From the NCBI RefSeq assembly GCF_900104725.1, contig NZ_LT629758.1:1364001-1428000 (forward strand): DNA of 64,000 nucleotides. Direction: 5' to 3'. This stretch comes from Actinoplanes derwentensis (GTDB lineage Bacteria > Actinomycetota > Actinomycetes > Mycobacteriales > Micromonosporaceae). Below, one piece after another: positions 42,551-50,900 of the stretch. The notes beneath the pieces were generated by a model. That model was not told where the DNA came from. It saw nothing but the letters and a program-made list of their open reading frames with translations, and searched no databases. Both the position numbers and the translations under genes were made by a program. Position 1 is the first letter of the stretch. Each line of letters opens with the position of its first letter.

Positions 42551-43024
42551 TCACAGTTTCTGGCCCACCTGGTACCACCCCGCCGGCTGCTGCACGATCA
42601 CGTTGAACCGGTTGAACGCGTTGATCACCGCGATCGACGAGATCAGAGCGACGAGCTGATCCTCGGTGAAGTGCTTGGCGGCCCGCTCCCACACCTCGTC
42701 GGGAACGCCACCGGCCCCGTCGGCGAGCCGGGTGCCCTGCTCGGTCAGCTCCAGCGCCGCCCGCTCGGCGTCGGTGAACACCGTGGCCTCCCGCCAGGCC
42801 GCCACCAGGTGCAGACGCTGCCCGGTCTCGCCGGCGTGCAGCGCCTCTTTGGTATGCATGTCGACGCAGAACCCGCACCCGTTGATCTGGCTGGCCCGCA
42901 ACAGCACCAGCTCCCTCGTCGAATCCGGCAGTCCGGCGTCCTTCAGCGCCGCCCCGGCCGCGGAGAGGTGCTTGAAAATCTTAGCGGCGACCGGGTTGTT
43001 GAAGAAGTCGAGACGAGCTTGCAT
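42551..43024 (-). CDS. AhpD-like/carboxymuconolactone decarboxylase-family protein
   Basis: A 157-residue all-helical protein with the redox motif CGFCVDMH (C50, C53, H57) of AhpD-type alkylhydroperoxidase adaptors. Such proteins reduce peroxides or maintain the sulfhydryl state, and genes of this family are the conserved neighbours and usual targets of ECF41 sigma factors. Gene order here (AhpD-like then sigma factor, 2 bp apart) fits one operon that probably controls itself. Substrate unknown. Confidence 0.92.
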   Translation of the reverse strand: MQARLDFFNNPVAAKIFKHLSAAGAALKDAGLPDSTRELVLLRASQINGCGFCVDMHTKEALHAGETGQRLHLVAAWREATVFTDAERAALELTEQGTRLADGAGGVPDEVWERAAKHFTEDQLVALISSIAVINAFNRFNVIVQQPAGWYQVGQKL

Positions 43025-43165
43025 GACGGGCTCCTTAGCCGTTGTCCGTTGCTTGCCCTCTCAGACAGAACAGGCCGCTGGCCTGTGACAGTTGCGACGT
43101 GGGTCACATATCGTCCGGTGCCGCTTGGTCGGCCTTTCACCCGCGACGTCGTGTCGACCTTTTGA

Positions 43166-43468
43166 TCAGCTCTCGGGGAACGCTTCGCCCCACTCGCCTG
43201 CCGGTGACGCGACGGGAGCCTCTCCTGCCAGGGGCCCGACGGGGAGCTCGGCTGCCGGTGGTTCCGCGGAGGCCTCGGCCGGTGGTTCGGCGTGTGAAGG
43301 AGCCTCGATCTGCGGCAACGCCTCGGCGGTAGCGGCATCCAAGGGCGTCTCGGTGGTCTCCTCCGGTGGTTTCGGCGGGTAGAGGATGCGGCCCTGGCCC
43401 TGTGCGACCTTGACGACGGGCTCCCGCGGATCGACGGCAGGGTAGGTGGTGGTCACGAAGCGAGCCAT
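43166..43468 (-). CDS. Small Pro/Glu/Ala-rich hypothetical protein
   Basis: A 100-residue frame reading MARFVTTTYPAVDPREPVVK and AQGQGRILYPPKPPEETTET, followed by an acidic Pro/Ala-rich tail (EAPSHAEPPAEASAEPPAAE). No signal peptide, motif or family is recognised. ATG 43468 is used; a GTG at 43486 would add six residues. No ribosome binding site is visible, so the gene call rests on frame and composition. Confidence 0.45.
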   Translation of the reverse strand: MARFVTTTYPAVDPREPVVKVAQGQGRILYPPKPPEETTETPLDAATAEALPQIEAPSHAEPPAEASAEPPAAELPVGPLAGEAPVASPAGEWGEAFPES

Positions 43469-43619
43469 GGCCGTAGAAGTCGGCACGGCGCGGCGAGACT
43501 TCAGAGATTCGCCGGGAATCGATACGGCCGACCACCGGAGAAGGCCTATCAGCCCATCCTCCTAGGATGGTCTACGGGGTGTGCGGGTCACCGCAGGAAG
43601 TGACAAAACGCTTCGAGCT

Positions 43620-44045
43620 TCACCACGCTGGGTGCGGATCGGAGTTGAAGTCGCCGCGGGTAGCCGGGGTGGGGGACTGTGACGTTCGGTTACGGATCCC
43701 GGGGTGGGGTTGTTTGCCGGCTGTTCGGGGGCGGGGGCGGCCGGCGACTGTCAGGCAGAGGCCGTGGACTCGGTGGTGGCTGGTCCAGCCGTTGACTCGG
43801 CCGTGGTTGTTGCTGATCTGGACTCGGGCCCGGCGGTGATCGACGGCGGAAACCAGGTGCAGGTAGGTGGTGCCGGACACCCGGACGAGGACGATGTCGC
43901 CTACCTCGACACGGGCCGGGTCCACGGGGCCGACAGTCACCGGGTCGCCGCTGTTGACCAAGGGTGTCATGGAGCCGCCGCGGGGTCGGAAGGTCACCGT
44001 TTCGCCGGCGGCTACCCGGGTGGCGACGGCGTCGAGTGCTCCCAT
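43620..44045 (-). CDS. S24/S26 peptidase-like protein, probably inactive
   Basis: A 141-residue protein with the signal-peptidase/LexA-type beta fold: FRPRGGSMTPLVNSGDPVTV (SM with the nucleophile Ser), VEVGDIVLVRV, and NNHGRVNGWTSHHRVHGLCL. In close actinobacterial relatives the strand after TYLHLV carries the general-base Lys; here it reads LHLVSAVDHRR, with Ser at that place. The lack of Lys suggests loss of peptidase activity. The C-terminal 45 residues are low-complexity and may be a read-on tail. Confidence 0.72.
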   Translation of the reverse strand: MGALDAVATRVAAGETVTFRPRGGSMTPLVNSGDPVTVGPVDPARVEVGDIVLVRVSGTTYLHLVSAVDHRRARVQISNNHGRVNGWTSHHRVHGLCLTVAGRPRPRTAGKQPHPGIRNRTSQSPTPATRGDFNSDPHPAW

Positions 44046-44131
44046 TGGTCGAGGTTGTCAGTGGGGTGGATACACAGCAACTGTTTATCGTCAAGCTGTT
44101 CGTTGGGCGGGGGAACACCTAGGTTTGGATC

Positions 44132-44656
44132 ATGACGAACGTCCGGGAGTGGCTGCGTGAGCGTGGCACGGAGAGTGTCACGCATCCGGGTGGGACGCTC
44201 TATGCGCACCTGTGCCGGGTGGAGGAGCGGCTGGCCGGAATCGGTCACGACGCGGGGGTGCAGGCGGCGGGCTTGACGCATGCGGCGTACGGGACGGACG
44301 GATTTGATCTGGCTCTGGTCTTCTGGCAGGACCGGCTGACGTTGTCCGAGTTGATCGGGCCGGATGCTGAGGAGCTGGTCTATCTGTACGGGGCTTGTGA
44401 TCGGAAGAAGAGCTGGCCGGAGCTGGCGGCGACGCATCGGGTGACGGATCGGTTCACCGGTGGGGTGACGCGGCTGGCGGATTGGCAGGTGACGCCGTTC
44501 GTGGATCTGTCGGTGGTGAACGAGCTGGACGTGCTGGAGCATGATGCGGCGTCGCTGGCCGCGCATCGCGACTATTTCACCGAGCTGTTCGCGGCGTGGG
44601 AGCCGGTGATGTCCCCGGCGGTGGCGACCGAGGTGGCGCGGCTGTTCAGGTCGTGA
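44132..44656 (+). CDS. DUF6817-family protein
   Basis: A 174-residue soluble helical protein. The opening REWLRERGTESVTHPGGTLYAHLCRVEERL and QAAGLTHAAYGTDGFD contain spaced His residues and an Asp that could form an HD-like metal site. ELVYLYGACDRKKSWPEL follows. I recognise it as the DUF6817 family, whose function is unassigned. The stop codon lies at the start of a 24-bp tandem duplication. Confidence 0.8.
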   Translation: MTNVREWLRERGTESVTHPGGTLYAHLCRVEERLAGIGHDAGVQAAGLTHAAYGTDGFDLALVFWQDRLTLSELIGPDAEELVYLYGACDRKKSWPELAATHRVTDRFTGGVTRLADWQVTPFVDLSVVNELDVLEHDAASLAAHRDYFTELFAAWEPVMSPAVATEVARLFRS

Positions 44657-44699
44657 CGAGGGGCGCGGCGGACGGCGTGACGAGGGGCGCGGCGGACGC
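44652..44699. repeat. 24-bp tandem duplication at the end of the DUF6817 gene
   Basis: The unit begins CGTGACGAGGGGCGCGGCGG at 44652 and repeats from 44676, identical for 23 bases. The first copy contains the TGA stop of the DUF6817 gene. It also ends the decayed minus-strand gene, where it yields the repeated text APLVTPSAAPLVT. Confidence 0.8.
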
Positions 44700-45376
44700 G
44701 TAGTGGTGGAGCTGGGTTTCGCGTACCGTCGCTGATTGGCTTTGGACCAGGAGGAACAGGGCTGAGCGGGCGTGGAGTTGGGCGATGTCGTCGGTGGCCA
44801 GGCCGCGGCCGGAGCGGGCGGCCACGAGCGCGCGGGTCAACGTACCCAAGGCCCTCGGTGATGTTGATGATGGTGAGACTTTCGTCGAGTGGGCCGTGGG
44901 TGTCGGTGAGGCCGTAGGCGTCGGCGCGCAGGTGGTCGATCTGTGGGCGCCAGGCGGTGGTGAGCCCGAAGTGGTGGGGTTTGGCGTCGCTGCTGTGGGC
45001 GAGGTCGACTTCACGCCAGTCGGTGATGCTCTGAGCTGCCAGCACGTTCTCCAGTGGGACTTCGGCGCGGTCGAGGTGCGGCGCCGGGATGAGTGCGGTG
45101 ATCACGGTTTCGGTGGTGGGGTCGACGGCGGCTACGGCGAGTGACTTGTTGAGTCCCCAGTCGCTGACCCAGCCGATCCGGCCGTCGAAGGTCCATCCTG
45201 AGGTGGTTCGGGTGGCTGAGGTAGTGGTCGGGGTAGCGCCGGACGTCGCTGATACCGGCGCCGACGAGTTCCTGTCCGCACACGATGCTGGTGGCGAGTT
45301 CGGTGCGGGGTGTTCCGATCCGGCTGACGAGTGGGGCGTGCTGGGCCCGGACGGGCCAGGTGTTGAGGCTGGCCAC
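44657..45376 (-). pseudogene. Decayed hypothetical gene (at least two frameshifts)
   Basis: Three minus-strand frames join into one plausible protein. The first begins MASLNTWPVRAQHAPLVSRI at 45376 and runs to YPDHYLSHPN near 45200. The middle (DWGLNKSLAVAAVD, then AEVPLENVLAAQSITDWREV, DAYGLTDTHGPLDESLTI) uses another frame to about 44860. The last (ATDDIAQLHARSALFLLVQS to APLVTT) uses a third. No frame is intact alone. I do not recognise the parent family, and no transposase motif is visible. Confidence 0.65.
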
Positions 45377-45459
45377 CGCGATGATCTCGTGGAGTTTTAG
45401 TCCTATCTTCCCTGTGGTCTTTATGGCCTACGGCACGCGGCGACATGGGGGAGACATCA

Positions 45460-45905
45460 ATGTCCGACCTCCGAAATTCCATCGCGACGGCCGAGTCCGG
45501 CCGTCGCAAGTGGCCCCCTCATGGCCGGAGCCTCCGTGCTCGCGGTCCTGCTCGCGGCGGGGATCGGCTTCGCCGTCACCCGTGGCGGTGAAGCGGCTGC
45601 CGCCACGGGTGCGAGCGGCGATCCGGTGCGCGGCGGTGGTCAAGTTCGCGAAGCCGCTCGCCAGTTTCCTGCAGGCGTCGTCGTTCACCGCGAACGCGCA
45701 GCCGGGTTTCCTGTCACTGAACACGCTCAAGCTCAGTGCCGAGGAACGCACCGACGCGACCAGGATCATCGACATCGGCCCGTTCGCCGACCGGGAGGGT
45801 GTGCAGCGGCTCGACGACTTCGACGCGGTCGGGCAGCGGCTCACCGCCTCCGGCACCACCCGCCTGGACCGGGTGCGGGTCGCCGACGACGAGGTGGTGC
45901 CCCGG
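45460..45905 (+). pseudogene. Decayed membrane-anchored protein fragment
   Basis: ATG 45460 follows GGGGGAG and starts MSDLRNSIATAESGRRKW. At a run of five C (near 45513) the frame shifts, and the text continues as a membrane anchor (MAGASVLAVLLAAGIGFAVT). A further shift near 45630 leads to LASFLQASSFTANAQPGFLS, then ADREGVQRLDDFDAVGQRL. The parent looks like a small anchored or exported protein; the family is not recognised. Confidence 0.6.
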
Positions 45906-46253
45906 TCGAGATCGGTCTGCTCCGCAACGACACCGTCCGGCAGTTCATCCGCGGGCTCGACGAGTACGCCCCGCCGCTTCGGCGCCGCCTTTCATGACGG
46001 CTCCTGGAAGCGGGGCTTCGACCACGCCGAGACCCTCCGGCGGATCACCTGCCCCGTCCTGCTCCTTCAGGCGAACTTCGAGGTCCGCGCCGACGGGGTG
46101 CTCGACGGCGCCATGACCGAGGAGGAGGCCGGGCGATGTCCCTGCTTCGCAACGGCACCTACCACAGGATCGCCGCGAGTCATGTCGTGCACCTGGACAA
46201 GCCGGCCGAGTTCGCGAAGATCCGCACGGACTTTCTTTTCCGACCAGCTGTGA
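45905..46253 (+). pseudogene. C-terminal remnant of an alpha/beta hydrolase
   Basis: Fragments in alternating frames read DTVRQFIRGLDEYAPP, then FGAAFHDGSWKRGFDHAETL and RRITCPVLLLQANFEV (the Asp strand of the fold), and finally MSLLRNGTYHRIAASHVVHL with the catalytic His, ending DKPAEFAKIRTDF. The N-terminal half, with the nucleophile, is absent. At least two frame changes occur within 350 bp. Confidence 0.72.
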
Positions 46254-46313
46254 TGTCCGGGGTCTGCCCGGACACCAACCGCGGGCATCGCTCGTGGAGC
46301 GCAAAGCCAGCGT

Positions 46314-47027
46314 TCAACCGACAAAGGGGAACCCTGGTTGTTCGGGGCCGTGCGGAATGTCGATCCGCTCCTCGCCGGTGCGCAGGGCCCGCAGGATCAC
46401 CCGGCCGACGTACTCGGGCGAATGCGCGACCAGCCCGGCCGGGAGACCGCCCGCGGGGTAGAACTCGGTGTCGGTGACCGATGGCAGCAGCAATGTGACC
46501 TGGATGTTGTCGCCCGACAGTTCCATTCGGCCCACCTGGCTCAGCCAGTTCACTGCCGTCTTGGCGGCCGGATAGATGGCGTTGCCCGCCATCGGCCAGC
46601 CGGTGGCGCCCGAGCTGATGTTGACGATGCGCCCGTGCCCGGCCGCCCGCATGTGCGGCAGTACCGCCCGGATGCCGGTCACGACGCTCACCACGTTGAG
46701 GTTCAGCAGGTCGAGGAACGCCTCCGGGGTCGTTCCGTCAATCGTCGATCCGGCACCCGCGCCGGCGTTGTTGACCAGGCCGTCGACCCGTCCGAACCGG
46801 TCGATCGTGGCCTGTACGAGCGCCGAGACCTGTTCCGGGACGGTGACGTCGGTGGGGACGGCGAGCGCACCGTCGAGTTCCTTGCTCAGTGCCTCGAGCC
46901 GGTCGGCGCGACGCGCGGCCAGGACCGGGTAGGCGCCGGCCTCGTGTAGGAGTCGCGCCGTCGCCGCCCCGATGCCGGACGATGTTCCGGTGACGATGAC
47001 GACCTTGCCGTTCAAGGATTCGTTCAC
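46314..47027 (-). CDS. Short-chain dehydrogenase/reductase (classical)
   Basis: A 237-residue SDR with VVIVTGTSSGIGAATARLL (TGxxxGIG), NNAG in DGLVNNAGAG, and the active site ISSGATGWPMAGNAIYPAAKTAV (S-x12-Y-x3-K intact). The C-terminal VTDTEFYPAGG loop follows. Probably an NADP-dependent oxidoreductase. It is divergent from the LysR gene at 47153, its likely regulator (inference). Confidence 0.9.
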   Translation of the reverse strand: MNESLNGKVVIVTGTSSGIGAATARLLHEAGAYPVLAARRADRLEALSKELDGALAVPTDVTVPEQVSALVQATIDRFGRVDGLVNNAGAGAGSTIDGTTPEAFLDLLNLNVVSVVTGIRAVLPHMRAAGHGRIVNISSGATGWPMAGNAIYPAAKTAVNWLSQVGRMELSGDNIQVTLLLPSVTDTEFYPAGGLPAGLVAHSPEYVGRVILRALRTGEERIDIPHGPEQPGFPFVG

Positions 47028-47152
47028 GTGCTGGCTCCTGGTGTTGTCGAATCTTGATGCGGACCCGCGCCGCTGCGGGACCGACCTCCAGTCAACGACG
47101 GGGACAACCCGGGGGGAAGGACCATCTCCCTCTCGACCGATACCCTGGTGAT

Positions 47153-48046
47153 ATGGATCTTCTGGAGACGCGGCAGCTCCGGTACTTCGAGGCGGTGGCC
47201 GAGGAGCAGCATTTCGGGCGGGCCGCGGAACGGCTGGGTATGGCCCAGCCGCCGCTGTCCCGGGCGATCCGCGACCTGGAACGGCAACTCGGCGTGCAGT
47301 TGCTGGTGCGCACCAGCCGTCGGGTCGCCCTCACCCCGGCCGGCCGGATCCTGCTGGGCGAGGCCCGGATCGCCCTGGATGCGGTAGCCACGGCCGGAAA
47401 CCGGACCCGCCACGCCGGGCGGGACGTGCCCGCGTTGCGGTTGGCGCTCAAGGCCGACCACGATGCCGGCCTGCTCCCGAAGCTCCTTGACGCCTTCGAC
47501 GTCTTGCCGGTGGAGCTGTTGCTGGGTGGATACGGCGAACAGGTACCGGCTCTGCACGACGGACGGGCCGACGTGGCTCTGGTGACGACGCCGTTCGACG
47601 AGCGCGGCCTGGATAGCGAGCCGCTGGTCACCGGGCCGCGTCTGGTGGCCCTGGCTGCGTCGGACCCGCTGGCGGCGAGGACCAGCCTGCGGCTGCCCGA
47701 CCTGGCCGGCCGACTTCTTCCCTGGGGCTCACCGGCCGAGCAGGGCCTGCCGAAGCCACCTTTCGAACATCACGAGCCGTTGGACCACTCGCAGATCTTC
47801 AGTCTGATCGAGGTGGGCAGCACTGTCTGGTTCCTCCCGGTCTGGCTGGCCGACCGCTTCGCCCGGCCCGGCATCGCGTACCGCCCGGTGGGAGGGCTGG
47901 AACCGGCCACCCTGACGGTCGCCTGGCCGGCCCGGTCACGCTCCGCCGCGGTGGCCGCCTTCGTGCGGACCGTTCAGCAGATCGCCCGCGACACCGCGCC
48001 CTACGACAACCGGTTCCCCCTGAGCCACCGAGCTTTAGCGGACTGA
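47153..48046 (+). CDS. LysR-family transcriptional regulator
   Basis: A 297-residue LTTR with a textbook N-terminal HTH (LRYFEAVAEEQHFGRAAERL, then AQPPLSRAIRDLERQLG) and effector domain (ALRLALKADHDAGLLPKLLD; VEVGSTVWFLP-type ending). ATG 47153 is chosen, with the family start MDLLETRQLRYF. Divergent from the SDR gene across 125 bp, the classical LTTR-target layout. Confidence 0.91.
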   Translation: MDLLETRQLRYFEAVAEEQHFGRAAERLGMAQPPLSRAIRDLERQLGVQLLVRTSRRVALTPAGRILLGEARIALDAVATAGNRTRHAGRDVPALRLALKADHDAGLLPKLLDAFDVLPVELLLGGYGEQVPALHDGRADVALVTTPFDERGLDSEPLVTGPRLVALAASDPLAARTSLRLPDLAGRLLPWGSPAEQGLPKPPFEHHEPLDHSQIFSLIEVGSTVWFLPVWLADRFARPGIAYRPVGGLEPATLTVAWPARSRSAAVAAFVRTVQQIARDTAPYDNRFPLSHRALAD

Positions 48047-48148
48047 AATAGCCTTTCGACGGTTACGAATATTTTTGGTGTCCCTCGATGTCGTGAAGTC
48101 ACGGTCGGGGTTGAAGTCTTTGGGTTCGCGGCCGCGTAGTGCCTGCTC

Positions 48149-48484
48149 ATGGCACGTCAGGCGTATTCGGCTGGAGGCAGCCGCAGTCCGCGCGCGCCGA
48201 CCTGATTCCCGGCCGTTTCCTCATCACTCTCGACCGTAACCAGCGCAAACTCGCCGCCGCCGACGCATTGGCCACGCTCGCCGAGCAGCACGGGCTGACC
48301 CTGATCACGCTCTGTTAGGGCCGCCCGGCGTCATCGCCGCCGCCTTGGAGGACGACCCGGCCCTGGAGAAGATCACCGACCTGCTGGTCAGTTTCGTGCC
48401 CGGCGTGCCGGAGCTCGGCGAACACCTGCGACTGCTCACGACCACCGCCCGGGACCTGGCGCCCCGGCTCGGCTGGAGGCCGGC
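48149..48484 (+). pseudogene. Remnant coding fragments upstream of the LLM pseudogene
   Basis: The 438 bp after the LysR gene hold no intact gene. One fragment reads ADLIPGRFLITLDRNQRKLA and LATLAEQHGLTLITLC to a TAG at 48316-48318. A second, in another frame, reads VIAAALEDDPALEKITDLLV and LGEHLRLLTTTARDLAPRLG to a TGA that overlaps the next start (GCATGA). The parent families are not recognised. Confidence 0.5.
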
Positions 48485-48979
48485 ATGACCTTCGACCTCA
48501 ACATCTCGCTGATGACACCCCGGCATTTCCGGCACGCGTGGCGGCTTCCGCACATCGACCCGCTCGCCTAGCTGGACATCGACCACTTCGCCCGCCTCGT
48601 CCGGATCGCCGAGGACGCCAAGATCGACGCGGTGTTCCGCGGGGACGGGCCGGCGCTGCCCGACGGGGCGTTCCCCACCGGGTTCAGCGTCTCCACCCGG
48701 GCGCTGATCGCCGAGGCTCCGCGCACCACGCGTGACCTGGTGCAGCGCGGGGCGGTCGGCGCCGGTCACCGTCTGCTGTCCGGCTCACCCGAGCAGATCG
48801 CCGACGACCTGCGGGCGTGGTACGAGTCGGGAGCGGCCGACGGATTCACCATCATGCCCGCCGACACCGCCGTGGACCTGCCGAACTTTGCCCGGCTCGT
48901 GGTCCCGCTACTGCAGAAACGAGGACTGTTCCCGGACGACTACGCCCATCCCGCGTACCGCAGGCGTCTTGGTCTTTGA
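48485..48979 (+). pseudogene. Internally deleted NtaA/SnaA-type LLM monooxygenase
   Basis: It opens MTFDLNISLMTPRHFRHAWR, a luciferase-like monooxygenase N-terminus, and meets an in-frame TAG at 48569. It continues LDIDHFARLVRIAEDAKIDA, then jumps to the C-terminal end (LLSGSPEQIADDLRAWYESG, ADGFTIMPADTAVDLPNFAR, FPDDYAHPAYRRRLGL). The central TIM-barrel of about 250 residues is missing. Relatives are about 430-450 residues. Clear pseudogene. Confidence 0.82.
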
Positions 48980-48997
48980 TCCTCTTCGGGTTGGGCC

Positions 48998-49339
48998 TCA
49001 GGCCAGCTCGACGGTGACCTCGACGCGGCCCTTGTCGGTGCGCCGGGCCACAGCGTGACCGGTTCTGATCTCGTCGTCCAGGCGCAGCGACAGCGGGCCG
49101 CCGTCGCCGGTGAAGTTGCGCCACCAGTTCTTGGCGTCCGGCATCATCACATCGATCCGGACACCACCGGGCTGCCGGAAATAGGCGACCGGAATGCTGA
49201 ACTCGCGGCCCGACTTACGCCCGGAATAGGTGACCACGGTCATCCGCCGGCGCACCAGTCTCCCCACCCGCGGCGAATCCTGCCAGGCCACGACACATCG
49301 GTTGAATCGATTGACGGCGGTCTTCACTGAGCTGTGCAT
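48998..49339 (-). CDS. Ddn-like deazaflavin (F420)-dependent nitroreductase-family protein
   Basis: A 113-residue split-beta-barrel protein with VVTYSGRKSGREFSIPVAYF and MMPDAKNWWRNFTGDGGPLS, the signature of the Ddn/F420 nitroreductase family. These reduce quinones and nitro compounds with F420H2 and protect against redox stress. ATG 49339 gives a family-like start; ATG 49363 would add eight residues. Single gene. Confidence 0.86.
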   Translation of the reverse strand: MHSSVKTAVNRFNRCVVAWQDSPRVGRLVRRRMTVVTYSGRKSGREFSIPVAYFRQPGGVRIDVMMPDAKNWWRNFTGDGGPLSLRLDDEIRTGHAVARRTDKGRVEVTVELA

Positions 49340-49420
49340 GCCCGAAACGTTAGCCGCCGTCATCGCTGTGTGGCCGTAAGTGACAGCGGATCCGCCCCGG
49401 CGTCTCCACTTGTGGCCCGG

Positions 49421-50668
49421 TCATCTCAGCGTGATCGCCTCGAACATGCCGGTGAACTCCCGTTGCTGCTGGGCGGTGTCGACCTGGACGTAGTAGTGCA
49501 GCTTCTGGTAATCGGCGTCGCTCGGGAACACCACCGGGCTGTCGGCCACCGCCAGCATCTGCTGCCGCGCCGTACCGGACCGGGCCGCGGCGTCGGTGCG
49601 GATCTGCTGCTGGGCGGCCGGGACCGGGCACACGTAATTGATGTACTCGGTCAGCGAGGCCGCGTTGTCCACCTCGTAGAAGAAGTCGATGAGGGCGATG
49701 GCGTCCACCGGATTGGCGGCGGTGACCGGAATGGCGAAACTGTCGGTCCAGATCGTGCCGCCCTCCCGCGGGATCACGAAACGCAGGTTCGTGCCGTCGG
49801 AGAGATTCTTCTGGAAGACGTCACCCGACCAGGCCTGGCAGATCCAGATCTCGCCCTTGCCGAGCGCGTCCAGATAGTCCTGCTCGTAGTAGTTGCGGAC
49901 CAGGCCGATGTCCTTCTGCTCCATCAGCTTGCTGGCCGCTGTCACCCATTCGGCCTCGCCCGAGTTCGCCGGGGTGAGGCCACTGGCGAGCAGCCCGAAG
50001 TTCGCCAGTTCGGTGACGTCCGACATCATGCCGACCTTGCCGCGGAACGCCGGATCCCACAGGTCGGCCAGGCTGGTGATCGGGCGTTTGATCTTGGCCG
50101 GGTCGTAGGCGATCCCGGTGATGCCGGACGCCCACGGGACGCTGAAGACGTTCCCCGGATCGAACGACGACGTGGTGTACGCCGGGGCGACGTTGGCGGC
50201 GAAGTTCGGCAGCCGCGTGTGGTCCAGCGGGGCCAGGAACCCCGACGACCGGAACTGGCCGAACGGGATCCCGTTGGTGATCACCATCAGGTCGTAGCCG
50301 ATCGGATCCTGCGCCGACAACTGCGGCTGCACCTTGGCGAACCAGGGACCCATCTCCTGGATGACCTCCTGGTAATTCACCCGGATTCCGGTCCGCTTGG
50401 TGAACTTCGCCAGTTCCGGCATCGACGGGTCCATGTAGAGCGGCCAGTTCGCGAAGTCGACGTGGCCGTTGCGTTCGAGGCCGTTCCAGAATGACGCCAC
50501 CGAGGTGGAGGCGTCGGTCTCCGGCCGTCCGGTACCGGCCACGCCGCACGCGGTGAGGGTCGCACCGAACGCGGACAGGCCGCCGATCCGCAGTGCGTCC
50601 CGGCGGCCCAGGCGTCGCCGGGTCAGGCCGCGGAACAGGGCGGGGCCGGTGGTGGTGCGGTGAACCAT
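49421..50668 (-). CDS. PotD-like ABC transporter substrate-binding lipoprotein
   Basis: A 415-residue protein. The twin-arginine-like signal (RRRLGRRDALRIGGLSAFG) ends in the lipobox LTAC. The mature protein is a polyamine-type binding protein: VDFANWPLYMD, FTKRTGIRVNYQEVIQEMG, YDLMVITNGIPF, VPWASGITGIAYDP and EIWICQAWSGD. It should deliver spermidine/putrescine or a related compound, but no permease or ATPase gene adjoins it. ATG 50668 has AGAGGAG 5 nt upstream. Confidence 0.9.
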   Translation of the reverse strand: MVHRTTTGPALFRGLTRRRLGRRDALRIGGLSAFGATLTACGVAGTGRPETDASTSVASFWNGLERNGHVDFANWPLYMDPSMPELAKFTKRTGIRVNYQEVIQEMGPWFAKVQPQLSAQDPIGYDLMVITNGIPFGQFRSSGFLAPLDHTRLPNFAANVAPAYTTSSFDPGNVFSVPWASGITGIAYDPAKIKRPITSLADLWDPAFRGKVGMMSDVTELANFGLLASGLTPANSGEAEWVTAASKLMEQKDIGLVRNYYEQDYLDALGKGEIWICQAWSGDVFQKNLSDGTNLRFVIPREGGTIWTDSFAIPVTAANPVDAIALIDFFYEVDNAASLTEYINYVCPVPAAQQQIRTDAAARSGTARQQMLAVADSPVVFPSDADYQKLHYYVQVDTAQQQREFTGMFEAITLR

Positions 50669-50900
50669 CGGACTCCTCTTGGATCGGCAGCGTCTTCGCT
50701 CGGCAGCGTCCTCACGATCAACTGCCATCATGATCAACTTAAGGCCCGTCGCTCTCGAACAGCCTGCCGCCCGCGGTTCTCCGGCGTGGTGGGTTCAGCG
50801 GTTCTTTCGGCGTCGCCGGTTCGGCGGTGATTCGCGTCCAGCCAGGTTTCTGTGACCGGGAACCGGATGGCAACCCCCGCTGCAACCCGGCGGCCCGATC

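Noticed and set aside
36728..43024. Antibiotic biosynthetic cluster next to the SARP regulator
   Set aside because: No polyketide, peptide or other core biosynthetic genes are present. Neighbours are hydrolases and an ECF41/AhpD pair.
44785..45144. Plus-strand frame of 119 codons (MSSVARPRPERAATSARVNV)
   Set aside because: It is the mirror of the decayed minus-strand gene and has Val/Gly-rich shadow composition.
44646..48979. Insertion sequence or prophage remnant as the cause of the decayed region
   Set aside because: No transposase, integrase, inverted repeats or phage genes could be recognised among the fragments.
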